64,000 nt of DNA from JAHIKV01 sp963733145 (GTDB lineage: Bacteria > Planctomycetota > Planctomycetia > Pirellulales > Thermoguttaceae): assembly GCA_963733145.1 (NCBI GenBank), contig CAVTCJ010000019.1, positions 1 through 64,000 on the forward strand, given 5' to 3'. Position 1 is the stretch's first letter. Each line of letters opens with the position of its first letter. Below are positions 55,552 to 64,000 of this stretch, in pieces. Below the pieces are notes generated by a model. That model saw only the letters and a list, made by a program, of their open reading frames with translations, did no database searches and had not been told where the DNA came from. The translations under genes were made by a program, and so were the position numbers.

Positions 55552-56583
55552 CTATTTATTCTCATTCTCCTCGGCGGCCAGGCGGCGGAAGTACTGTTGG
55601 ATGACGTCGCGGTAGTGGGAGGGGAAATCGCGGCCGATCTGCTGCATGGCTTCCTCGCGTTTTTTCGGCGGCAGATTGCCCCAGCCGCTTTCGGAGCCGA
55701 TGTTTTTGGGGTCCACCTTGCCAGGCCCCTTGCCGCCCATGATCCTGCTCTGCTGGGCAGGGCTGCTGGGCTGCAGGATGTTCGCCTGCTGTTGCTGCTG
55801 TTGCTCTTCGATTTTCTTGATGATTTTGTCGAGCGACTTGATGATGCCGTCCTGTTGGTCGCGGACTTTTTTGCCCGCCCGGCCCAGTTCCAGCCGGCGG
55901 CGGACGTCGTCCATCCGCCGGGAAATGTGGTCCAGGGTCTCTTCCTTCAGATCCTTGAGGTCGTCCTGTATGAGCCGGGCGAGGACTACGTAGCGCCGCG
56001 GGCTGTACTGCTCGCCCTGCAGCAATTCGGCGGTCGACTTCAAGCCCGATTCCTTGTTCAGCAGGGCGTGGGACACGACGCTCTGGTAGAACAACAGCGC
56101 GGCCGGAGCCGCCACGTCGCCGGGCTTCAGTCCCGAGAGTTGCTCCTGCGCTTCGTCGTACAGCGACTCCTCGACCAGCCAGCGGGCGTAAAGCAGCCGC
56201 AGGTTGTTGACCAGCAGCGGCGGCGCGGTGGAGCCGCGGAGCCAGTCCTGCGATGGGAGCACCAATTGCGCCCGCGGCTCGGAGCATTGCTTCACTAGCC
56301 TGGCCGCGTCCCGGTCGATCAGCGCGAAAGTCAAGGCCAGCCGGACCAGCAGGTCGTCATCCGTGGCGGCGGCGGGCAGGCCGCGCCAGATTTTCTCCGC
56401 CTTCGAGCGGACGGCCGCGTCGGCCTTCACTGCATCCAGGCAGGAGAGCGCTTGGGTCCTCACCTGTTCGGCCGGCATCGGTTTCCAGGAGGCGGCTTTG
56501 GCGGCGAGCGGATTGGAGGTTTGGCCCACGGCCGGGGCGGCCAGTAAAACGGCGAGCGCGATTACTCCGAGTATCGTTTTCAT
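55552..56583 (-). CDS. exported helical repeat protein, 343 aa
   Basis: A signal peptide (KTILGVIALAVLLAAPAVG) starts at 56583, where ATGA overlaps the stop of the gene before. The mature part is helical with TPR-like features (LRLLYARWLVEESLYDEAQE), a coiled coil (SLDKIIKKIEEQQQQQQ) and a closing charged helix (QYFRRLAAEENENK). It probably forms a complex with the collagen-like protein encoded just upstream. The frame is intact. A 977-aa frame crossing both genes is a read-through artefact. Confidence 0.7.
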   Translation of the reverse strand: MKTILGVIALAVLLAAPAVGQTSNPLAAKAASWKPMPAEQVRTQALSCLDAVKADAAVRSKAEKIWRGLPAAATDDDLLVRLALTFALIDRDAARLVKQCSEPRAQLVLPSQDWLRGSTAPPLLVNNLRLLYARWLVEESLYDEAQEQLSGLKPGDVAAPAALLFYQSVVSHALLNKESGLKSTAELLQGEQYSPRRYVVLARLIQDDLKDLKEETLDHISRRMDDVRRRLELGRAGKKVRDQQDGIIKSLDKIIKKIEEQQQQQQANILQPSSPAQQSRIMGGKGPGKVDPKNIGSESGWGNLPPKKREEAMQQIGRDFPSHYRDVIQQYFRRLAAEENENK

Positions 56584-58485
56584 TTGTTTTTCCCCAATTG
56601 CAGTTCGCGGGTGACGCGATAGATGCGCTCCTCCCGGTCGGCGAGCCGCCGCAGGGCCTCGACCAACTCGGCGTTGTCGGCCTGGTCGCCCTGGATCAGT
56701 TTCGAGTAGCGGTCGGTTCGTTTGTTGACCCGCATTTGCAGGGCGCGGATCATCCTCAGTTCGGCCAGGATGTCGACCAGCGGCGGGTCTTGGGCCTGGC
56801 CGGCGCCGGGTTTGTTTTTTTGCGATTTCTTGTCTTCCAGGTCTTTTTGGGCCTTTTTCAGGGCCTCGATCATGTCCTTCAGGGCCGCCAAGATGTCCTC
56901 CTCGATGCCCTGCGTGATTTTTCCCACCTTCGCCCGAGCCAAACGCTGGACCACTTGCTGCATGTCCTCGCGCATCTGTTCGATGGCCTCGGGAAAGGCG
57001 ACGGCGGTGCCGTCCTCGTGGAGCAACTGCAACGCCTTGTCCACCTCGACGACGATTTGCGACTCCTTGTTGCTCAGCCGGCTGGCCTCGATTTCGTGGT
57101 TGTGGGTCCGCTCGGGGACGGGCACCGCGTCGAGCCGCAGCGTGCCGATGTAGACCTCCTGCTGCATCTGCATCATTTTCCGGAAGCGGGCCTCGAGCAT
57201 CGCCAACAGCCGGGTAATCTGCTCCTCGCGCAGTTGCCGGAGGATCTCCTCCAGTTCCGCCTTGGCCTTTTCCAGTTCGCGGATGGCTTCCTCTTGTTTT
57301 TCGGTGGCGCCCTGGCGTTTGGCCTCGTCGAGCTTCTGTCTGCGCCTCCTTCATCTTTTGCTGTGCGGCCCTGAGTCGTTGTTCGGCCGGCGTCTGCTGT
57401 GAATCTTGCTGCTGCTGGTCGTTTTGCTCCCCTTGCTGGCCTTGTTGCCCCGGCTGGCCCTGCTGACCTTGCTGGCCCTTTTGCCCTTTTTGTCCCTTCT
57501 GACCCTTCTGTCCTTCCTGTCCTTTCTGTCCTTTCTGTCCTTTCTGGCCTTTCTGGTCCGAGGAGTCTCCCTTTTGGTCGCCCGACTTGGGCTTGTCTTT
57601 CCCTGCCTCGGCGCCTTCCTTTCCTTCTTTCGCTTTATTCTTTCCGTTCTTGCCGTTTTCCTTTCCTTTTTCTTTGCCGGCCTCCTTGCCTTTATCCGTT
57701 CCGTTTTTGCCGGCATTCTTGCTGTTTTCTTTTCCGCCGGCGGCCTTTTTCCCGCCGCCTTGGATGTCCTGGGCCAATCCGCCGGTTTTTTCGGCGAGTT
57801 TGCCTTGCTCGCCGGAGAGGCGTTTGGTGTTGTCGCCGCCGGAGGTGCGGCCCTGAACGTCCTTCTGCTGCTTGATGATCGCGTTGAGTTGCTTGAGGTA
57901 TTGGCGGATGCGTTCTTTTTCTTTTTCGAGGCTTCTCGAGCGGTTCTCGCTCATCAGCAGTTCGAGCAGCGCACTCAGGTCCAGATCGACGGCGTTCTGA
58001 TCCTCGATGGCGCGGGAGAGTTGGTCCTTGCCCAAAATATCCACTAGTTGTTCGAGCCGGACGGCGATCAATTTGTCCTTGCTCTGGGCGACTGCCTTTC
58101 TCAACAAGGCGGCGCGGCGGGGATCGGTCGCGGCGGTGAGTTCGGCCATCCGCAGCAGCACGTCCTCGAGGTGTTTGTATTGCTCGGTGATGCGCCGCTC
58201 CTGGATGGCGAGCTTTTCGGCGGGAGTAAGCTCTTTCTCCGCCTTAGCCCGAGCGGCGTCCTTTCCATCGGGCGCGGATCCGTCCGGGGCCGTTTGCGCG
58301 CTGAGCGGCGAAAGGAGGCAGAAGAACACCGCCAAAGCCGCCCATGCCGAGAGTCGATTACGAGTAAGCAGGCGTCCAAGCATAACTTGTGGCACAGCCG
58401 CCCTCGGCTGTGCGGAGTCGCCCAAGACAGCCGAGGGCGGCTGTCCCACAAACTCCACATTTATTTTTGGATACCCGATAAGCAT
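56580..58485 (-). CDS. exported coiled-coil protein with collagen-like GXX tract (one frameshift)
   Basis: About 600 residues. The start is either ATG 58485 or ATG 58383 (MLGRLLTRNRLSAWAAL, a signal); between them lies a palindromic repeat coding QPPSAV. Helices (EQYKHLEDVLLRMAELTA, IRQYLKQLNAIIKQQKDVQG) lead to a Lys-Gly-rich region with about 14 GXX triplets (KGQKGQKGQEGQKGQ and then QQGQQGQPGQQGQQG), as in collagen. After a shift near 57345 more helices follow (RMIRALQMRVNKRTDRYSKL). It looks like a long periplasmic structural protein. It overlaps the next gene by four bases. Confidence 0.72.
58384..58455. repeat. palindromic repeat (CACAGCCGCCCTCGGCTGTG family)
   Basis: GCACAGCCGCCCTCGGCTGT and GACAGCCGAGGGCGGCTGTC around a short centre. 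The same family forms the core of element X and lies inside the gene at 60974. Confidence 0.85.
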
Positions 58486-58488
58486 GGT

Positions 58489-60760
58489 CTACTCCTTTAG
58501 TAAATCGTGGAGTTTCTGTTTATGCTGCCGCTCGGTTTCCTCGGTGAGTTTCTTCTGATTCTCGACGATGTTCCGCAGCAATTCGACCGCTTCGTTGAAG
58601 CTTTCCAGTTCGAGCATGCGGTCGAGCGCTTTATGCATGGCCAGGAGGACGTCGTCGGCCTGCTGCTGGGCGCGGTTGCGGAGCAGGGGAGCTTGACTGG
58701 GCTTTTCCAGGTCCGCCAGCAGGGCCTCGATCCGCCGCTCCAACTCGGGGAACATCTCGCCGGCGATTGTGTGCAGCGGCGTGGCGATTCCGTCTTGCAG
58801 CCGGTTCTTCAGTTCCTGGGTGTCGATGCGGTTGTTGACCAGTTGTTTGCGGATGTCGTCGAAGGCCTCGGCCAGCCCCAGCACCTCCTGGGCGTTCTTG
58901 CGGCTGTCGCCCAGCGCGCCTTGCACGCGGAGCAGGCGCAGGGCGGCGCGCCGCTCGGGCGTGTCGGTCGAATCGACGTTGTCCGGCTTGTCGCCCGGCT
59001 CGCTGCCGGCCGGGGCGGCGGCGGGCGCGGCCGACCCCTCGGCCTCGAACTTGAGCCGGGCGAGCAGGTCCCGCGTCTCGGTCACTTCCTGCAGAATCCG
59101 CTCGTAACGCTGCCGCAGGACCAACTCCCGCGCTTCGAGCATCGCCCGCAATTGGTCCGGCGAAACGACCTCGACCAGCCAGCGCTCGCTGCCGGCCTGG
59201 TTGGGGCCTTTGCCGAGGTCGCAGAGATCGGCGGCCCGGACGCTGAACAGCAGTTTCTGGCCCGGTTTGACCTTCATTCCGCGGACTTCCAGCGCCGCGT
59301 CGTCGAGATTGTAGGCCGTAGGGGCATCGGCGAGCTCGGCAATCGGCCGGTCCGCCCGCTGGCCGTCGTCGATGGCGTACTCGAACCACACCCGGCCCAC
59401 GCCGTAGTCGTCGGCGATCCGGCCGATCACCGGCAGGCGGGCCTGCGGCGTGATCGCCGAGCCGACGCCGTCCAGTTGCACCGCCAACTGCGGCGGCTGG
59501 TCGGGCGCCGCGACCAGCACCAGGGGCATCGGTTCCCGGCTCTGAATGCCGTCCACGTCGGCCAGCGTGATGAGCAGGGTGGTGTTGTCGTCCAAGCGGT
59601 CCAGGGTGTACGTGAAGCCGCGGTGATCCGGGTTCAGCCGGCTCGCGTCCAACACCTCGGTCGTCTCCGCCTTGTCGGCTACGACTTTGCCGATCTCGAC
59701 GCGGACTAGCTCCTTGTTGGCCTCTTCGGCGCGGACGGTCACCCGGCTGCCTACGGGGATTTGCATCACGCCCGTGACCGGCATCGGCGGCTGCCGGCGG
59801 CGAATGTAAGCGGGCAGGCGGCAATCGAGCGTCCACCGCGCGATTGCGGGGCTATCGACGGCCTGGATCCGCAGGTTGTTCACCCGGTCGTCGCCGCCGA
59901 CCACGTCCAAGTCGATGTCTGAAAGCACGCCGCTGAAGGTGTGCGAGAACTCCTGGTAATAGTCCTCCTTGCCGCGCGAGACGCCGCGGCGGTCCATCGT
60001 CGCCCGGCCCCGCCGGCCCTCCTCGGTCCGATAGCGGATTTCGATCTTCTCCGGCACGCGCCACGGCATGCGGGTGTCGGCCTTGGCCACGATCTCCACG
60101 TCCGAGCCGCGGGCGACTTTGCGCAGGCCGTGCGCGTCGAAACCATCGACCACGATCTTCGTGTAACGCGGCCACAACTCGCCGGACAGGGCCAACACGC
60201 GGTTGGCCCAAACGCCGAACGCGCCCCGAAAACAGCAGGGCGAACATCACCACGCTGATCGAAAACAGCGTCGCCGCCCCGCAGTGCAACCACAACGGAC
60301 GCGGATTGAACACCTTCCGCAACTCGACCCCTTCGATGCGGGCCGAGGCCTCGCGGCAAGTTTCGGCCAGCATTTCCTCGCTCAACTCGTCGTCAGCGGG
60401 CCGGCCGCCGAGAACCACGGCCGTCAACAGGCTGTCGTTGAGTTGCGGGAAACGCCGTTCGAGCACCGTGGCCGCGTTGCCGTCGGTGATGGGGACGAAT
60501 GCCCGGCGAAAGATCTTGCGAAACAGGACCAGCGCCAACACGGCGGCAACCGCGACGAGCATGATCGCGCGGACCGCCGGCGAGGGTTCAAAAAACCAAT
60601 CGGCCGCCAGCGTGGCCCAAAACGCCACCCCCAACCAAACCAGGGCGGCGGCCGAGCCTTCCACCCAGATGTATTGTCGAATCCGCCGCCGCAGCGCGTC
60701 CAAGAGGGAATGCGCCGGTGGATCCAGCGTCGGTCGGTCGTCGCGGTCTATCGGGGCCAT
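58489..60760 (-). CDS. DUF4175-like large membrane protein (one frameshift)
   Basis: About 755 residues. Two or three N-terminal membrane segments (AALVWLGVAFWATLAADW, AIMLVAVAAVLALVLF and, after residues rich in charges, AATLFSISVVMFALLF) are followed, after a shift near 60225, by a large outer part: WPRYTKIVVDGFDAHGLRKV, beta-rich Ig-like stretches (TYTLDRLDDNTTLLITLADV) and a long helical C-terminus (LEKPSQAPLLRNRAQQQ, LRNIVENQKKLTEETER). Such proteins sit in planctomycete clusters with VWA and BatA genes. The ATG at 60760 (MAPIDRDDRPTLD) is preferred. Confidence 0.75.
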
Positions 60761-60826
60761 GTCCAATTCCGTCGCATGTTTAGCGATCACTAACAGCCCG
60801 TTGAACGAAAATTATCTTTGGAAAGG

Positions 60827-60911
60827 ATGGGTGCCACTGCTGGCTTGTCCAGCAGTGAATTTCCGGGAATCTCTCCCCTCACTGCTGGACAAGCCAGCAG
60901 TGGCACCCTTT
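60827..60911. repeat. palindromic repeat (GTGCCACTGCTGG family), copy 2
   Basis: GTGCCACTGCTGGCTTGTCC and its exact complement GGACAAGCCAGCAGTGGCAC; same family as 54172. Confidence 0.9.
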
Positions 60912-60973
60912 TTCAACGGGCCGCTAAACGGATAAACGTTTTTCCCACCCTTCCATTCTACACCAATATATAG

Positions 60974-63574
60974 TTACGCCAGCCGCAGCAACCGTCGCAC
61001 CAACCACTCCAAGCACAAACAGCCGCATAAAGCGAGCATGATCCAACGGAGCCAGGCCAATTTTTCGCGTGGGTCTGGGGTAATTGGGAGATTGACGGTG
61101 CTTGTGCGGTCCTTCAACTGCATCGTTAGGGGGGGGACGCCGTGCGTCGCCACCGCCGCTTGCATGCCGATGTAGTATCTGCCCCCAGTTTTTTGGGCTA
61201 TGGCGCTCAGCAGTGCGTCGTTGCGCCGCGGGTTCTCCCGTTCCAGGTCGGGCGCCCTCACCTGAATCCGGCGGACCAGCCGCTTGTTGTCGCTCTCGGG
61301 TATGGGGAGTTCGAGTCGGTACGTCCCTTCCAACAAGGCGGGGAACTGACCCTGGTATGATCCCGTCCGGGTCGGATCGGGCCGCAAAGTGACGGTCTGC
61401 GTCGAGCCGTCCGGCGCGAACACCTCTAGTTTGACGCTTGGCGATTCCAGAGGTTCCAGCCGGATGTTGGTCAACTGCGCCCGGACTTCGACCGTGTTGC
61501 CCAGCAGGTATCGGGCCTGGCCGGTCAGCAGCACGCCGCGGGTGGAGTCGCGCAACAGCCGGCCCTGTGAGACGTGGCGGATCAGCTTGGTGTAGAACTT
61601 CTCGAAGTAGGTCTCGTCGACGGAGCGGAGCCGCCACATCTCGCCGCTGCCCATGTAGAACACCCGGCCGGAGCCGTAAAATTGCCCGGCAAAATAGACC
61701 GGTTGCTCTTCGCCTTGCACTGCCCGGGGATCGGAAAACCGGGCGTAGACGGTGGCGATCGGTTTCGGACCCCGCACCTGGGCGCAACTGTACACGCCGG
61801 GGAAATCGCTCCAGGCCTGGCGGTTGGCGGTGGCGTTGTCGGCCAGCCAGAGGAACTCGGACTCTTGTCCCTCGCGGGTAAAATCCAGCGGCCAGGCGTC
61901 TTTGCCGGCGTAGAGGCCGCTGTCGACCGCCGCCAGACGGCCGTAAAACTCGACGGGGTACAAGTTGCGGACCTTGGTCATCGAAGGGTCCTGGACCCAA
62001 CCGCCGATGCCCTGGCCGAGGTTTACCGCGCCGGCGACGACGATCAATCCTCCCCCCTGGTCGGCCACCCAATTTTCCAGCACTTCAATTTGCTGCCGGC
62101 TGAGCGCTTTCCAATTGGGATCGAAGGCCACCACGCAGTCGTATTTGACCATTTCCTGCCGGGTGGCGGGGAAATCGTCGAGGATCGCGTCGGCGTCCTG
62201 CGAGATGCCCTCCTGGGCGCTTTGCAACAGCACGTCGACGCTGGTGTAGCGGTCGCGGAAGAGCTGGTTGCGGAGGAACTGGTAGTCCCGCATCGGTCCG
62301 TCGGCGAAAAGGAGGACGCGGTTCTTGCGGTCGATGATTTCGATGTCCGCCTCGCGGGCGTTGTCGGCCGGGTTGCGGTCGCCGGCGGGGGCCTGGACCC
62401 GCAGCCGCAAAGTCCGCCGTCCCAAGTCCTTCGGCGTAAGTTCAAACTTGACCGGGAGCACTTCGCCGTCGCCGCCGAGGGTGACCTCGCGGCTTTCGAG
62501 CACTTCGCCTTGGGCGTTTTTATCGGCGCCGGCCCCTTCGGTCGCCGCACGCGACAAGATCTGCACGACGACCGTTTTGCCCGCCATCCCCTGGGCCTGA
62601 AGAAAGCCGGTCACGGTGTACTTATCGCCGGGATATGCGCGGGGAGGCACGGTCAGATCGACGACGGCCACGTTCGTCGGCTGTTTGTCCGAGCCGAGTC
62701 CGACGGTATAGATGGGGATTTTCGCCTCCCGGGCCAACTCGATGGCCGAGTCGGGCGAGACGCCGGCGTTTTGCCCCCCGTCGGTGAAGACGATGATTCC
62801 CGAGACCGGAGTCCCCTGTTCCTGCTGGATCAGTTGCGCGAGGGCCTGTCCCAGCCGGGTTTCGGCGCCGCGGGGGGCAAGCAGCTTGCTCCAATCGGGC
62901 GAAGACGCGGGACCTCGACTCTCCCCCGGATTTGTAGGAGGCGACTCCAGTCGCCGATTCCCGGGGGCATCTTTGTTCGAGCGGCGACGGGAGTCGCCTC
63001 CTACAGGCGATTCCGCCGGAGAGATTTTTTTCAGGTTCACCGCCGCGCCCGGTTTCAAGGCGTCGTCGAACTCATAGGCCGTAACGTCGTGGGTTTTCCG
63101 CAGCCGGTCGAGAAAGTCGGATTTTTTCAGCGCATCGGCGACGTCCTGTGCCCGGCTCAGTGTCTGTGGAACGGCCGCCCTCGGCTGTCCCGGCCGATCC
63201 TGTACAGCCGGCCGACCCTGCACAGCCGAGGGCGGCTGTGCTACGGCGGCGTCGGCCAGGCCCATGCTCTCGCTGGTGTCGAACAGCAGCAGCGCGCGGG
63301 AGTTCCGCACCTCCTCGCGTTCCGACCGCCAATGCGGCTGCAAGTAAAGGATCAGCAGCCCGAAAAAGACCGCCGTTCTCAAGGCGGTCAGCAGCCACTT
63401 CCACCACGGCCGCAGTTCCGCGGCGTCGCGGCGGTACATGTAACGGACAAACAGCAGGATGACGATCAGGGCCAGGATCGGCGGAATCCAATCGGAGTTC
63501 GAGCGGATGGCCGCCCATTCAAAGGTTCTCCGGGTCACGGTTTCGGCCAATAGCGGCAGGGCGAGGTGTGTCAT
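60974..63574 (-). CDS. VWA-domain membrane protein (BatA/glutamine-amidotransferase-like)
   Basis: 866 residues from ATG 63574, which overlaps the stop of the gene before. Two N-terminal membrane segments (IPPILALIVILLFVRYMY, TAVFFGLLILYL) precede a VWA domain with the MIDAS motif FDTSESMG and VFTDGGQNAG. A beta-rich region (YPGDKYTVTGFLQAQG) and a glutamine-amidotransferase-like fold without catalytic Cys (YDCVVAFDPNWKALS, GGGLIVVAGAV) follow, and one membrane segment (WLRWIMLALCGCLCLEWL) ends it. Two palindromic repeats lie inside the VWA domain without breaking the frame (62925-63003 and 63165-63243). It is part of the envelope cluster, probably after MoxR and DUF58 genes to the right. Confidence 0.88.
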   Translation of the reverse strand: MTHLALPLLAETVTRRTFEWAAIRSNSDWIPPILALIVILLFVRYMYRRDAAELRPWWKWLLTALRTAVFFGLLILYLQPHWRSEREEVRNSRALLLFDTSESMGLADAAVAQPPSAVQGRPAVQDRPGQPRAAVPQTLSRAQDVADALKKSDFLDRLRKTHDVTAYEFDDALKPGAAVNLKKISPAESPVGGDSRRRSNKDAPGNRRLESPPTNPGESRGPASSPDWSKLLAPRGAETRLGQALAQLIQQEQGTPVSGIIVFTDGGQNAGVSPDSAIELAREAKIPIYTVGLGSDKQPTNVAVVDLTVPPRAYPGDKYTVTGFLQAQGMAGKTVVVQILSRAATEGAGADKNAQGEVLESREVTLGGDGEVLPVKFELTPKDLGRRTLRLRVQAPAGDRNPADNAREADIEIIDRKNRVLLFADGPMRDYQFLRNQLFRDRYTSVDVLLQSAQEGISQDADAILDDFPATRQEMVKYDCVVAFDPNWKALSRQQIEVLENWVADQGGGLIVVAGAVNLGQGIGGWVQDPSMTKVRNLYPVEFYGRLAAVDSGLYAGKDAWPLDFTREGQESEFLWLADNATANRQAWSDFPGVYSCAQVRGPKPIATVYARFSDPRAVQGEEQPVYFAGQFYGSGRVFYMGSGEMWRLRSVDETYFEKFYTKLIRHVSQGRLLRDSTRGVLLTGQARYLLGNTVEVRAQLTNIRLEPLESPSVKLEVFAPDGSTQTVTLRPDPTRTGSYQGQFPALLEGTYRLELPIPESDNKRLVRRIQVRAPDLERENPRRNDALLSAIAQKTGGRYYIGMQAAVATHGVPPLTMQLKDRTSTVNLPITPDPREKLAWLRWIMLALCGCLCLEWLVRRLLRLA
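62925..63003. repeat. palindromic repeat in frame within the VWA gene (1)
   Basis: TGTAGGAGGCGACTCCAGTC and the mirrored GGCGACGGGAGTCGCCTCCT. It adds about 26 residues (SPVGGDSRRRSNKDAPGNRR). Confidence 0.85.
63165..63243. repeat. palindromic repeat in frame within the VWA gene (2)
   Basis: GGCCGCCCTCGGCTGTCC and CACAGCCGAGGGCGGCTGTG. It adds VAQPPSAVQGRPAV and PGQPRAAVPQ. Same family as at 58384. Confidence 0.88.
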
Positions 63575-64000
63575 GCGGCGCCTCCTTCCGGCAACGGGTG
63601 GCGCTTCGTCGGATGATAGCTGGCCGACCAAGCCAGGATTTGCTCGCCCACCAACAGCAGAATCAAGGCGTAGAGCAATGCCTCGCTGAGGTCGTACCCG
63701 CCCAGCTCGGTGGCCGCGGCTTGGAAGTCGGCGGCCTGCTGGAAGCGATACTTGACCCCTTTCAGCCGGGAGGCGAGCCGCTCGCCGTCGAGCGCCGCCA
63801 GGTCGCCCTCGGCCGGATCGACGTTTATCGCGTAGCGGCGGGTCTCGGCCGAACCGTCGGCGCGGGTCAGTTGCGCCTCGTAGAATCCGCTGACGTCGGT
63901 CTCCGGCAACGACGCGGTCCACATTCCGTCGGCCGACCGCGTCGCGTTGACCGTCACGGGCGGCCGGGCCGATTGCTCGGGGTATGCAAAGCGGACCTTC
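63571..64000 (-). CDS. BatA-like membrane protein, C-terminal part (continues off the window)
   Basis: The frame is open to base 64000 and beyond. It reads PPVTVNATRSADGMWTASLP, GFYEAQLTRADGSAETRRYA and then a late membrane segment (SEALLYALILLLVGEQILAWSA) with a basic tail (YHPTKRHPLPEGG). Its stop overlaps the start of the VWA gene (ATGA), so the two are translationally coupled. It is the C-terminal portion of a VWA/BatA-type protein; the N-terminal part lies to the right. Confidence 0.75.
   Translation of the reverse strand, partial: KVRFAYPEQSARPPVTVNATRSADGMWTASLPETDVSGFYEAQLTRADGSAETRRYAINVDPAEGDLAALDGERLASRLKGVKYRFQQAADFQAAATELGGYDLSEALLYALILLLVGEQILAWSASYHPTKRHPLPEGGAA

Noticed and set aside
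55552..58485. A single 977-codon protein
   Set aside because: Its first and last parts belong to two different genes with their own starts; the middle is noise from a frameshift near 57345. The second gene starts at 56583 with a signal peptide.

Overview
The window is a GC-rich (by eye well above 60%) stretch of a bacterial chromosome whose gene content points to a planctomycete, probably of the Pirellulales. The evidence is an ECF sigma factor overlapping a large zinc-finger anti-sigma protein, an NPCBM-domain protein, several degenerate HtrA-like proteins, a VWA/BatA-type membrane cluster, a cysteine-rich secreted protein beside an OprP-type porin, and many families of long palindromic repeats of the kind that litter planctomycete genomes. 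The assignment is inference from gene style, because no rRNA gene is present.

Layout. Bases 1-42 are the 3' end of tRNA-Pro(GGG). From there to about 9.9 kb lies a decayed integrative, phage-like island. It holds a broken tyrosine integrase facing the tRNA, a leftward tail-gene cluster (a tape-measure-like gene broken by an IS30 copy and a 122-bp MITE, a zinc-ribbon protein, and small ORFs), an excisionase-like gene with a 205-bp tandem array of its own 5' end upstream, and IS1634-like and IS30 insertions. From 10 to 25 kb are an orphan DNA methyltransferase, RNase P RNA (with a palindromic repeat lodged in its P3 region), a YhcC-type radical SAM protein, an FHA protein, rsgA, a DUF6932-like gene cut by a third IS30, hflX, an SDR, an RluA synthase, a RAYT transposase with its REP family, and aconitase. 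From 25 to 37 kb are a secreted glycosidase-like protein, endonuclease IV, the sigma/anti-sigma pair, a polysaccharide-export fragment, a group II intron remnant, a DUF2283/DUF4258 pair and a transglutaminase-TPR protein. From 37.6 to 43.3 kb is a leftward hydCBA operon for a trimeric [FeFe]-hydrogenase whose NuoF-like subunit is fused to a GltD-like NAD(P)H oxidoreductase. From 44 to 49 kb are a thioredoxin-NHL protein, the Cys-rich protein and the porin. From 49.2 to 64 kb is one long leftward series: two BatA/VWA-type membrane proteins, a DUF4175-like membrane protein, a collagen-like/coiled-coil protein, a repeat protein, an NPCBM protein and three HtrA-like proteins. Of these three, only the first keeps the Ser protease triad.

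Two features dominate the window. First, mobile and repeat DNA is very dense: three 1,095-bp IS30 copies, three copies of a YTAR-duplicating MITE, nested miniature elements, twelve REP sequences and about ten palindrome families. Several insertions can be undone on paper to restore a reading frame. Second, more than thirty genes, including conserved housekeeping genes, are broken by single-base shifts, often in homopolymers. This looks more like assembly error than true decay. Such genes are given one span, with the break positions stated.
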